Assembly (NCBI GenBank): GCA_033816765.1
Contig: CM066294.1
Location: forward strand, 744,001-808,000
DNA length: 64,000 bases
Origin: Nothopassalora personata
Lineage: Eukaryota > Ascomycota > Dothideomycetes > Mycosphaerellales > Mycosphaerellaceae
Direction of reading: 5' to 3'
The notes below the pieces were generated by a model that worked only from the letters and a program-made list of their open reading frames with translations, was not told where the DNA came from and ran no database searches. How positions within the stretch are numbered: the stretch's first letter is position 1; each line of letters begins with the position of its first letter. The position numbers and the translations under genes are program-made. Positions 11,099-20,616 of the stretch are shown in pieces.

Positions 11099-12189
11099 AT
11101 GGCCGTTGACTGGAGTAAGTTGCCAAAGGAGCACAAGCTCGTGCACTTCTCGTCTGCGCTGCCTAGCATCCTTGAAAATGCCGGCTACAACGAGATGTAC
11201 GGTGTTGAGCTCGTAGCTCCATCCGCAGAGTAGGTGCTTCACCAAGACAACTGACGATTGACTCACATGCTGAGCCTCACCAAGCAAGCCGGCGCCGCAT
11301 ACCACCCTCATCGTTCTTCAGAAGTACCTGCGAGCGAACGTAGACGATGTCGAAAAGGCCAAGGAGCAGCTTACGGCAGCGCTGAAATGGCGGAAAGAGT
11401 ACCGACCGCTCCAAGCCAAAGAAGAGACGTTTGATGCAGACAAGTTCGCGAGCATCGGATACGTGACCAAGGTCAAGCGGGCGAAAGAAACGCCGAATGA
11501 GGAGGACGTAGCATGCTTCAACATATACGGCAATGCCGCCAAGGAGTCCAAGAAGATATTCGGTGACACTGAGGCGTATGTCGGGGGAATGTACTGCCTT
11601 GTCTCGGCGTGACTGACTCGGTGATAGCTTCATCCGCTGGCGAGTCGCGCTGCAAGAGCTCGCCATCTCCCAGCTCAACCTGACCTCTGCCGACAAGCCC
11701 ATTCCAGACTATGGCAAAGGCCCGGATCCCTATAAGATGATCGCCGTCCACGACTACCTCTCCGTCTCCTTCTTCCGCCAGCCCGCCGAGATCAAGGCTT
11801 CTTCGCAGAAGATCATCGACATGTTCCAGCGATACTATCCGGAAACGGTCAGCTACAAGTACTTCGTCAACGTGCCGACCATCATGCAGTGGATGATGAG
11901 TGCAATGAAGATGCTTATGAGCAAGGACAGCATCCAGACGATGACGTGGATGACCTATGGCAACCAGCTGCACCAGTACCTGGGCACGGATATACCGAAA
12001 GAGTACGGCGGAACGGGAGCGCCGCTGGCAGAGACCGCCATCACACCCAAATATGGCGGCCGGGAGAAGGAAACTGCAAAGCCTGCTGAGGCGGCTATCG
12101 AGGGTGCTCCAGCCGCTGAGCCATCATCTGCCACGGCCACGACAGCGGAGGTGATTGGAAAGCCCGAGGAGAAGGCTCCCGTCGCTTGA
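11099..12189 (+). CDS. SFH5: SFH5-like phosphatidylinositol transfer protein (Sec14 domain)
   Basis: A three-exon gene: 11099-11229, 11285-11575 and 11628-12189, with introns of 55 bp (GTAGGT...CCAAG) and 52 bp (GTATGT...GATAG, branch-like CTGAC). The spliced product is 327 aa. Exon 1 gives the SFH5-typical ALPSILENAGYNEMYGVEL. Exon 2 opens with the CRAL-TRIO N-terminal block (TLIVLQKYLRANVDDVEKA). Exon 3 carries the lipid-binding domain (FIRWRVALQELAI, HDYLSVSFFR, YPETVSYKYFVNVP), ending in a conserved EYGG. Sfh5 proteins carry phosphatidylinositol between ER, plasma membrane and peripheral membranes, and some bind haem. The start is the first in-frame ATG before the conserved block. An additional upstream exon cannot be excluded, since many orthologues have a longer disordered N-terminus. 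The Ala/Glu-rich C-terminal tail is probably disordered. Confidence 0.85.
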
Positions 12190-12693
12190 CGCGTACACAT
12201 GTTCTGTCTTTCCGCCTTATACCCTTACTGAGTCCTTTGCTTACGCTGCCTTTGTTAGATGCAGAATATTGGGAGCTTTCCAACCTGAAGAAGGCTGTTA
12301 CATTCCAGTATTGACATCACGAAGACAAAGAAATGATTTTTCACATTCCAGTAACCACACTTTCCCGCACGTGGGCCACAATATGTTTGTGCTGGATTGG
12401 CGACTTTGAGTTAGAGTGCCCCAGAAGATACTGATCGAGCATGTAGGACATATCGCCACTGATATAGACAACGTAAATCAACTCATCCACCTGTCCATTA
12501 GATATGGATGTACGCCTCACAACACGTGTCAAGGAAGTAGTACCGAAACCGGACAAGGCATGGCACGACCAGCTAGGCAGACACAAAGAGCCGCAACAAA
12601 AAGTGCGACAATGAGCTGAGTGCTATGTGCCTTACGATACGCTGATATTATGCGCTTGTCACAACTTTGCACCCACGGGCACTCGATTGAACC
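12190..12693. other. Intergenic region without a recognised gene
   Basis: 3' UTR of the SFH5-like gene and spacer. No coherent reading frame seen. Confidence 0.5.
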
Positions 12694-13260
12694 ATGGCGG
12701 ACATACAGGATAAGGTGCAGCAGAACAGACGTCGCCAGCGAGGCATTCCCTTCTTCGACCAAGGCGATAGCTCGCCTTTCGTGGAGAAGTCCTCCGTGCC
12801 TCGAGGCGTGAGATCCCGGATTGTGTCGGAGCAGTTTGCAGTTCAAGCTGTAAGATCCACCATGATCGCCCTGCGTGGCCTCGCCATCCTACTGGCAACA
12901 GTAGTGTTTTTCGGCTTTGCCATACGCGGCCTCGGAAGAGCCTGCGCTCACCTGCCATCCCGCACACCTGGCTGCCGCAGTGGTTTGGTTAGATCAAGCA
13001 CTCCAAGCACTCTATAGCAGCTGGAAGAACGGCACAACGCTGAAAGGGTCACGTCCACTCCATCAAGAATCGACCGACGCCCTCCAGCGCAGAAGAGGCT
13101 GAGGTTGCTGTCCCCAGCAAACGGGACCCTTTCGACCAGGAGGCTTAGGCAGATTCTTCATGCGGAGACGGAGCAGTTCTACAAACATGCGAGCACGGCG
13201 GAGAACTTTGAGATATTAATGTCGAGGCTGGGCAAGAAGTTGAAGAGTGGGGAGTGATTT
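12694..13260 (+). pseudogene. Small membrane protein gene, apparently frame-broken
   Basis: An ATG at 12694 starts a convincing basic N-terminus (MADIQDKVQQNRRRQRG) and one hydrophobic helix near residues 58-78. Protein-like sequence then continues only by changing frame: a stretch near 12935-13060, an acidic stretch near 13085-13145, and an amphipathic helix-like stretch ending at a TGA near 13257. I found no GT-AG pairs that join these cleanly. It looks like a gene with several indels, but an unrecognised multi-intron gene is possible. The family is not recognised. Confidence 0.35.
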
Positions 13261-13864
13261 GAGAAGTTTTATACGCCTGTTGAGTCGCATGCTGCGGGGA
13301 AGGGACCGGGCGGGGGTCTGACATATATGATGGCACCTGCATAGGGGTTTGTAGTGTAGCTGTGGTGGTAGTGTTCGACGTAGTACTTGCGGCTTGATAT
13401 ATTCACTTGTGAGGTGGTGACCGGGGGTCGAGACTTTACCCTGCTCATTCTCCCGGTTTCGCTTCGCCAGCACTCTCACCTCGCACCCTCATGCTCATGC
13501 CTCCTCAGAAACCCAATCACCAAGGGGTTCCATACCTTATCTGAGCCTCTCCTGGATTTTGATAGTTGTATCGAATGGGCTGTCTCTCTGCAAGCAAAGC
13601 AGGGACGGTTTCGCGCCTCCCTCACTGGTGGTTCGGCTGGTTCGGCCCGGAAGATCGCGCAGATGATGTCATGCCCACACTCGCGTGGAAGTAAAAGCAC
13701 GTGCCAGATTCCATTCTTGGAGTACCTACCGATCATGTTGGAAGCTTAGGAAGCACTCATGGTTGATGAGACGCTTACGAGTTCCGTGGCTGTCGTGTCG
13801 CTGTCGTGCTGCGATCACAACAAACAACATACACTAATGGAGCGCTGAATCATCTCACGACACG
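13261..13864. other. Intergenic region without a recognised gene
   Basis: Spacer and promoter of the esterase gene. The open frames at 13387-13749 have no recognisable content. Confidence 0.5.
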
Positions 13865-15514
13865 ATGAAGGACATCGTCCCTATCGCCCACTTCAACAAT
13901 CGCGTTGCCCACGGATCTGCTGGCCGTGTGAAGGGCAGCGGTAGGCACAGCGCGCAAGCAGATGGATCTCACGATCAGCCACCGAAGAGGAGGTCCACAT
14001 TCGGCTTGATCCCCCACCACCAGTACATGTCCAAGAAGAAGGCCATCTACCAAACGCAGTCGCAGCGGCCGCGATGGGTCTTACACATGCAGGCGCAGAT
14101 GTGGCGCTTCCTCATGAGCATTGGCATGCTACTGCATAGACTGGCTCCTCCACGCCCGCCGAAGCCCAACTTCTACCGCTCCGTCCCGACACACGTGTCT
14201 GGCAACCCGGGCGAGATCATCCTCTACTTTTACGTGCCAGCAGACTACAGCACCCAGAAGAGGCTGTGGACGGATCGGGATGACGACGACGATGACGACC
14301 ACGAGGACAGTCCACACCCTCGTGACAGCAGGAACAAGATGAGGATGAGCATTGGCTCGATCGGTGATGTCGTCAGGAGAAGGAGCAGGAGCTTCAAGAG
14401 ATGGGGAGGATATCCTGTTGTCATCAACTTCCACGGCGGAGGTTTCACTCTGGGCTCCCCACATGACGATTCTCGTTGGTGTGGAACAGTGGTGTCCGAG
14501 TGCGATGCTGTCGTGGTCAGTGTCGACTACCGACTCGCGCCCGAGCATCCGTTCCCCACCGCCGTCGAGGATGGCGTGGATGCCGTCCTGTACATCCACA
14601 AGCACGCCGAAGAGCTTGGCATAAACCCGGACAAGATAGCACTATCTGGCTTCTCTTCGGGCGGTAACATGGCATTCACGGTCCCGCTGCGGCTATACGA
14701 CCAACAGACGGGCTTTGCTCGAGACGATTCGCGGCTGGACGTATCCTACCTAAATGGCGCCCGAGCCGGCGTCGACACTGTCACCGGCAAGGTCGAAGTC
14801 CACGATCCACCACCTTCCTCTTCTTCCGACCAGACCAGCTCCGGCTCATCGACGCAGGTCCCTCCTGAGCATACCAACGGCGAAGTGCTCGACCCTCGTG
14901 GTCCGCCGCCCACCAGCCCAACCAGAGGCGTGAAGCATTCCACGACATTCAATGAACGCAGTGTCCCAGACGAAACCGACGACATCCTTCCCGAGGTCCG
15001 CATCAAATGCATCGTTCCCTGGTACCCCTCGCTCGACTACACCCGCACCCGCGAAGAGCGGCGCGCGACCTGCGTCCGAGCTGATCAAGAACTGCCCTCC
15101 CTGTTCACAAATCTCTTTGACGATTCATATCTGCACCCACCCAGGGACGTCTCCCTTGACTCGCCCTACCTGTCACCTGGTGTCGCGCCCACCTCCCTCC
15201 TCCGCAACGCCCTCCCGGAGGAAATCATCATGCACACATGCGAATGGGACATGCTTCTCGATGAAGGCCAAGGATTCTACGAGCGCTTGACCTCCGATGA
15301 GATCGGTAAGAATGTCGTATACACCATGGTCGAAGGCGTCCCGCACGGCTGGGACAAAGCTCCAAACCCCTGGAAGCCGACCCCCGGTGTGAAGGAGCAT
15401 TATCTCAAGGCTTGTAAGGAGTTGAAGAGAGTATTTGGAGACTTACCAAGGCGCGGGACGAATATGTCTGCTGCGGCGGCGGGCGGTCAGCCGAGGAAGA
15501 GTATTGTGCGGTAG
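13865..15514 (+). CDS. HSL-family alpha/beta-hydrolase (esterase/lipase)
   Basis: A 549-aa single-exon hydrolase of the hormone-sensitive-lipase (alpha/beta-hydrolase fold-3) family. The oxyanion motif HGGGF is at H190-F194, the nucleophile elbow GFSSG places the serine at S264, and the acid and base are probably D462 (CEWDML) and H494 (GVPHGWD). YRLAPEHPFP between the first two is diagnostic. The first 150 residues are basic and include a hydrophobic stretch near 80-95 that may attach the enzyme to a membrane. A Ser/Pro-rich insertion of about 80 residues sits between nucleophile and acid, replacing the usual cap-linker. Family members hydrolyse carboxyl esters of small lipids or xenobiotics. 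The substrate here is unknown. Confidence 0.85.
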   Translation: MKDIVPIAHFNNRVAHGSAGRVKGSGRHSAQADGSHDQPPKRRSTFGLIPHHQYMSKKKAIYQTQSQRPRWVLHMQAQMWRFLMSIGMLLHRLAPPRPPKPNFYRSVPTHVSGNPGEIILYFYVPADYSTQKRLWTDRDDDDDDDHEDSPHPRDSRNKMRMSIGSIGDVVRRRSRSFKRWGGYPVVINFHGGGFTLGSPHDDSRWCGTVVSECDAVVVSVDYRLAPEHPFPTAVEDGVDAVLYIHKHAEELGINPDKIALSGFSSGGNMAFTVPLRLYDQQTGFARDDSRLDVSYLNGARAGVDTVTGKVEVHDPPPSSSSDQTSSGSSTQVPPEHTNGEVLDPRGPPPTSPTRGVKHSTTFNERSVPDETDDILPEVRIKCIVPWYPSLDYTRTREERRATCVRADQELPSLFTNLFDDSYLHPPRDVSLDSPYLSPGVAPTSLLRNALPEEIIMHTCEWDMLLDEGQGFYERLTSDEIGKNVVYTMVEGVPHGWDKAPNPWKPTPGVKEHYLKACKELKRVFGDLPRRGTNMSAAAAGGQPRKSIVR

Positions 15515-15677
15515 GACGCGAGATGCGGCTTCATCTGGACGTGTGCAGACTTGAATTTCGAGTGTGGGAGCGTACTGAGCGGGAATTCGGGATGGGATAG
15601 TGTAAGTTATGTCCGGTGATCAGGAGCGCGCCGAGGAAGTGAAGTCCGCATGGGTGGAGACGCATTATTCTCAGGAA

Positions 15678-16433
15678 TCAAATGGCATCCGGTATCTTAT
15701 CGCTGCGCCACGGGTTGAATTCCACTTCCGAATCATCCTCCTCCTTGTCACTACCAATGAGACTACCGCTTTCACTCCGCTCGGTTGCCGCCTTCGAGTC
15801 CGCCAAGCCTAAAGCATTCATATCAATAGCATATCTTTCCGCGTCCGCGAAATAGCTTGCCATCTGCATCATCCTATCAGTGTAATCGAACTTGGAGCCA
15901 AGGATCGAATCTATTCGCGCGGAAGTGCTGGCCGTCTTCGAGCTAGCACGTTCTGCTTCCTCGTCGAGAAGCGCCGTGATGATCGGAACGTAACTCTGCC
16001 AAAGAGATCTGGAGTACTCCCGGACGAGATCCCGTTGCTCCTCTTCCGAGCAAGAGATGCGGTCACCACCATGGTCTTCGAGCCCGGGCTCGAGTGCGTT
16101 CGCAAGAGTGACGACTTCCAACACAATTTTCGTCAACACGACGGCCATGAATACCGCCATGTCTTTGAGTGAGCCTTTGAGCTTTCGTTTTGTCTTCCTC
16201 GCTAGTCTGCGAGTCGACTGTATATAGAGGAGTATGGTTCCAACCAGAGCTAGGAGACCGCATATTCCTGCGGTCAACGCGAGGAAAAAGTACTTCGCTA
16301 TGGATGGGACAGACTCGCTCGGTGGTCGTCGTTCAGGTCTTGATGGCGGTGTCTTTTGGTGTCGCTCGCGCGGCGGCGTGTGAATGCGAGGAGGATCTTG
16401 TCGGAAGTATCTCTGGGGAGACATGGTGGTCAT
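15678..16433 (-). CDS. Conserved-looking membrane protein of unknown function
   Basis: A 251-aa frame. I prefer the ATG at 16433 (MTTMSPQRYF), because the 32 codons in front of it look like leader. A Pro/Arg-rich N-terminus is followed by a strong transmembrane helix near residues 48-70 (FFLALTAGICGLLALVGTILLY), a basic stretch, then a second hydrophobic segment near 88-108. The remaining half is polar and probably helical, with an acidic C-terminus. No family is recognised. It converges with the esterase gene, leaving about 160 bp between the stops. Confidence 0.55.
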   Translation of the reverse strand: MTTMSPQRYFRQDPPRIHTPPRERHQKTPPSRPERRPPSESVPSIAKYFFLALTAGICGLLALVGTILLYIQSTRRLARKTKRKLKGSLKDMAVFMAVVLTKIVLEVVTLANALEPGLEDHGGDRISCSEEEQRDLVREYSRSLWQSYVPIITALLDEEAERASSKTASTSARIDSILGSKFDYTDRMMQMASYFADAERYAIDMNALGLADSKAATERSESGSLIGSDKEEDDSEVEFNPWRSDKIPDAI

Positions 16434-16779
16434 TCTAACGCGCTTCGAGGATGAAGGAATATCGAGGCGAGACAATGATTGATGCGCGGAGGATTGGCAG
16501 AGGGAATGAGTGGCCCGAGAGAAAATCATAGTGAAGCTGAAGATGTCCTCAGAATCTACTCTAGCACCACGCCCGCTATTGGTGGTATGTTTGAGGTATG
16601 GTCCTGCATCCTCTTCGCTCTGCTTCGTAGCTTGGATGCCTCAGTAAGGCACGCGGGTGGGTTGACTAATCATGCTCCAGGTCGTGGTGTGGCTTGGAAC
16701 TTTTAGATCTCATCGGATCATGAACATGCAGACCAGCTGCCCGTCGAATGGTCCCTCTTCGCAAATCGATAGCTCCGTC
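16434..16779. other. Short intergenic spacer
   Basis: Promoter of the membrane protein gene and 3' region of the next minus-strand gene. Nothing else seen. Confidence 0.5.
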
Positions 16780-17909
16780 TCAAATCTCCGGGATTCTCAT
16801 CGGCCCCTCCACAATCTGGAAGTACAAGCAAGCAGCGAACTGGCGCCGACTATCCGAGCAGTCGAAAGCGCGGACCGAGTCAATGCTCCTGACTTCCAAG
16901 TACTTCTTGTGTTGCGCGAGGAAGGTGGCGACACGGGCCCTGTTCGGTGCACCGAGCCAGGCCTTGGCGCCATCTTGCCAGATCTTCCACTCCCATCCTG
17001 GCCATGCGCTAGCGAGATTCACATCAAGCGAGATCAGAGACCAGGCAGGGACTTACAGCCGGTGGGTACGCAATCGTTCCATTTGGATCACCGCCATTCG
17101 TCGCCGCTCGCATCACACTCAGTGGATCCGGGTTCTTGATGTCGTACCTGATAAAAAGTGCTCGAGATTCTTGCCATGCTGTCCTGTCTGTCTTTTGAGT
17201 TCCTGGTAGTTGAGGAACATGACATCAGACCATTGCTTAAGATCGGGCGCTTGCACGTCCTTTTCCCCGAACAGCTCGATGAAGTAGTCTGGTGAGGCAT
17301 TGGTGTCTGCGGTAAGTACGCCGTCGACGAGGTTGAACATGTTGCGGTAATGACCCCCTGACTTGACGTGTTTGTTGTCCACCGGCATCCAGTTCTGGTA
17401 AGCCAAGCCAATATGTAGACTATCCAGGGCAGATCTATATGTGTTTACCTGGGAGGCAGGAATCTTATTAGCGCTGAACTGCAAGAAGAAAACAACCAAG
17501 AACGACTTGCCTGGTCAATTTGAGCTTGCTCCTCAAAGTCACCTCGCGTAAAGCTCCAGCCGTTCTCCTCGAGGTCCTTGAATTGGCGCCATTGATTGTG
17601 GGGACTGACATGTGCAGGTGACATGTTCATGATACAGAAAAGCCAACGGCCTTTCTCTGCCCGCTCATCGTAGGCGTCGTTCCGCTTCCCAAGACCACTG
17701 AGCCAAACGGAAGTGCTGTTTGTGGCCGGTGCTTCCTCGCTACGTTGAACCTTGATTTGAGCACCAGCAGCGCTGAAGCCGGTACCGAGGAGGGAGAAGA
17801 TCGCTCCAGTGATGATCAACGCAGTCACCTTACGCCATTTCGAGCTTGCCGGACGCGCTCGTTTGGCGGGAGGCCCCAAGCCTGGTTCGATGTCCATGCC
17901 AGTCCTCAT
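16780..17909 (-). CDS. Hypothetical membrane-anchored protein with a disturbed reading frame
   Basis: Not recognised. The first exon (from the ATG at 17909) encodes a basic N-terminus, one transmembrane helix near 28-48, and a polar region. Coding potential then continues through the SANKIPASQ / NWMPVDNKH region and a long good stretch to about 17155. A GT-AG intron (GTAAAC...TTACCAG, about 54 bp, around 17400-17453) removes poorer sequence. Two joints do not work cleanly. At about 17485-17520 only a 32-nt GC-AG gap connects the frames, too short for a normal intron. At 17153-17157 one T (minus strand) must be added to a run of five to keep the frame. A last exon reads to a TGA at 16780, probably after an intron starting GTAAGT. 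Either the gene is dying, the assembly has indels, or it uses unusual introns. Confidence 0.4.
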
Positions 17910-18226
17910 ATCGCTAGCTTGTCGGTTGGGGAAAGTCAGGAGATATGCCTGGTGTTGCTGGGTGTCAATGTCAATCGTGGAGAGCAGGGAAGGTTCTGAA
18001 AGGAGGGCATTTGCATTGCCCTGTGCAAATCTGCATATGCTAGGCGCGGGTCAGCTGGCTTTCATGGCTGAGAGATATCACGAGTCGACGGCGGTACGAG
18101 GCACTTTTGCTTGTTTCATGTGATGTAAAGTGCGGCAGTGAGATCTGAGCTGCTGTCATCAGGTCGTTCATAGAGTACTGCTGCGATGTGTCGCGTTCTC
18201 ATGACTTGGCCTCGCCATCTGAGTCT
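17910..18226. other. Intergenic spacer
   Basis: Promoter of the preceding minus-strand gene and 3' region of the FSH hydrolase. No features recognised. Confidence 0.5.
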
Positions 18227-19093
18227 TCAGGAGTCGGTAACAACGTATGAGGTCGCGGCTTTGTCGCCTATCGAAGTCAGTATCACCACCATGACTTGCT
18301 CCCCGGGAGAACAGACCTCGGCGGCTTCCAAAATCCCCTTCAACACCGCATCAACATCCTTCGTCTTGAACGGCACCCGATGTCCATCATCAAACTTATA
18401 CAACGTCGCCTTTCCTTCCTCACAATAACCCTCAAACAACAAACGATGCCACTTCAAATCCGGATCTCTCAACCCACTAACATGAAACGTCGGACACACC
18501 AACTTCTCATCAAAGTCCTCTATCCTCTCAGCGCTATCCTCTGGCGGCGGAATCAACATGCTCCCTGGATCCGTAAAGTACTCGCTATCGCTTGTAGTCT
18601 CATTGAGCGATGCAGGCCTTGCATATCCAGCAATGAAAACCCCAAAGTTCCACCACTCCCCAGCAAAGCCCCAAGCGTAGCTTCCCGTCCTTCGTCTCAC
18701 TTGGTTCTCAAGCAAGATACTCGCCGCCACAGTAGCACCCTGACTAAAGCCTAGCAGACCAGCCCAAGGACCGCTGCCTGCATCCTGCACCATAGCCGAC
18801 ATTAGTGCATCCTCGATATCTTCGATGGCGCTGGTCTTGTCGATGAGCGGATGGTGTTCTTCCCAGCGGAACCAGCGGGAGTACGGACCCATATTGTCGA
18901 AGACGGCCTTCGCGGCATGGTGCACTTCGCTTTCGAAGGGGGCGTTGACGAAGACTAGACGGAAGTGTGAGGAGAGCCTGGCTGTGAAGAGACGCATTTG
19001 AAGTTTGAAGATATGGGCTGTGAGGCCGCCGCCATGGAGACAGAGGATCCGGGGGAGGTGGAGCGTTTCTGGGGGCGAGTCGATTTTGCTCAT
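18227..19093 (-). CDS. FSH-type serine hydrolase
   Basis: A 288-aa alpha/beta-hydrolase of the FSH1 (family of serine hydrolases) group. I start it at 19093 (MSKIDSPPETLHLPRIL), since the 48 codons upstream look like 5' leader. RILCLHGGG at 15-23 is the first strand and oxyanion loop. GFSQG gives nucleophile S117. The acid and base are probably D210 (SGLRDPD) and H238 (DDGHRVP). Yeast Fsh1-3 are cytosolic esterases, and fungal relatives include thioesterases that release polyketides, such as the lovastatin-pathway LovG. No polyketide synthase is nearby, so a general esterase role is more likely. Confidence 0.85.
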   Translation of the reverse strand: MSKIDSPPETLHLPRILCLHGGGLTAHIFKLQMRLFTARLSSHFRLVFVNAPFESEVHHAAKAVFDNMGPYSRWFRWEEHHPLIDKTSAIEDIEDALMSAMVQDAGSGPWAGLLGFSQGATVAASILLENQVRRRTGSYAWGFAGEWWNFGVFIAGYARPASLNETTSDSEYFTDPGSMLIPPPEDSAERIEDFDEKLVCPTFHVSGLRDPDLKWHRLLFEGYCEEGKATLYKFDDGHRVPFKTKDVDAVLKGILEAAEVCSPGEQVMVVILTSIGDKAATSYVVTDS

Positions 19094-19948
19094 GGTTGCT
19101 GTTGTGGTGGATTTGTGCGTATCGTGTCCGTTCTTGTATCTTCGTACTGTGATTTCCAAGGATATGTTGATCCGCATTGTTGCGGCAGTCCTGTCTGCTT
19201 TCCAGCTGAGATGTTCGCAGTCCGATCCTTGCCCCATGGTGTTCTTGGCATTTGGCCTTCCGTCTTGGAACTAGCGTCTAGTACAGATCGGACAGCGAAT
19301 TTTGTTAGGACATATCTCTGGAACAAGTCTCGAGGCGTGTAGCATTTCTCATTATTCGACGCAGCCAGACATGGGATGCGTCGTCGAAGTTCCTCAATCG
19401 AGCCAGGTTTGAAGCCTATCCAGCAGAGAAATGCTGCAGTCTCCTGGTTGGATTCTCCCGCAACGCACCAGAAAACAGCTTTGTTCTTACGTTTATGGCA
19501 AGCACTGTCGTGTCAGGCCGCGCTGGATCATGGCACTGCATCAGGAGATCCATGCTGGCCAGAAACCTACTGTCAACCGAAACACGCGTTCATCAAACAC
19601 AGTGGTGCCCCAGCGCCACGATGGCTACTAGGCCGCACTGCCGCAGCTGTCACGTACGTCGATCGAAAATGGATTCCATATGGTGATGTGCGGGTCCGGA
19701 CCATGAAAGAATGTTCGCCAGCGTCCATGCTGTCCGTCACGACACCAATCCTAACTTGCGCAGGTGTCTGACTTTAGTGTCGATACTCTTCGCGGAGCGG
19801 CCGAGTGCTCTGACTACGTCGCGCTGGCGTGCTCCAGTTCGCAACAAAGCTTGCAGCTTCGCAGTCTCTCCATCACTCTAAGGTCCACTGACAATCTCCC
19901 TGCCATTTGAAAGGTGTATGCCTCAAGTATGCGCAATGGTGTTCACCT
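19094..19948. other. Intergenic region without a recognised gene
   Basis: About 850 bp. The longest frame (19376-19771 plus) has no recognisable domain. I see nothing definite. Confidence 0.45.
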
Positions 19949-20251
19949 TCATGCCGCACTGCAACATGGCTTGCAAACGGCTGAGATCTTCTGGCGACAA
20001 GTGGGAGCGACCCGAGCCACCTTCGCTCCGATCCAGCAGTCGTTGTGTCTCTGCTGTTCCAAGACGCTCATATCCACATCGCCTCCCCTTCTTTTGGAGA
20101 TGTTCATGCTATGCAGTTTGATGCTGATGGTCTCCGGAAATCGTTCCAGCTCGCGGCTCTTCGTGGGGAGGCCTTTACCCTCTTTCTGAAGTTGAAGCAG
20201 CCGCAGCTGTTCCTCTGTGGTCCAGGCTCGGCTGGTGTTGGAATAAGCCAA
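19949..20251 (-). pseudogene. Possible remnant of a Myb/SANT-like protein
   Basis: A 100-codon frame. Its N-terminal part (SRAWTTEEQLRLLQLQKEGK and the following LERFPETISIKLHSM) resembles a single Myb/SANT helix set with the conserved W-T-x-E-E start. The rest has a few cysteines and no known pattern. Upstream sequence does not extend the domain, so this is probably a fragment. Weak call. Confidence 0.25.
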
Positions 20252-20616
20252 GTGATCAGAGTGAGAAGCTGTCTCACTCGCCAGTCGTAGATAGCTCCTC
20301 CATCGTTGTTGTACTGTCGCAACGTTCCGGCCTGGACATTCCTAACCGCATGTCCTCCACGGCGCAATGCTACTATGCGCGGCAGCAACTCGCCAAAAAT
20401 AGCTGTCCAAGGATGGCCTAGCGTATGAAGATGCCTGCAGTGACGCTCGCCCGACGACGTCACTTCCTCGTGGCTGATCGCACCCGCATGTGAAAGAGGC
20501 TAAACGCTTTGTTCTGTTAGGCCCAATCATGATTTCTGTAAACATGATGAAACACCCGCAGATACCACCTCATCTCAGTATCCACATCAAGTCACTTCCT
20601 GCCTATACCCGACACC
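20252..20616. other. Promoter region of the DUF3292 gene
   Basis: No gene recognised. The last 60 bp before 20617 are the likely leader. Confidence 0.45.

Noticed and set aside
18227..19093. Polyketide-cluster thioesterase
   Set aside because: The FSH fold fits, but no polyketide synthase or other cluster gene is present within the window.
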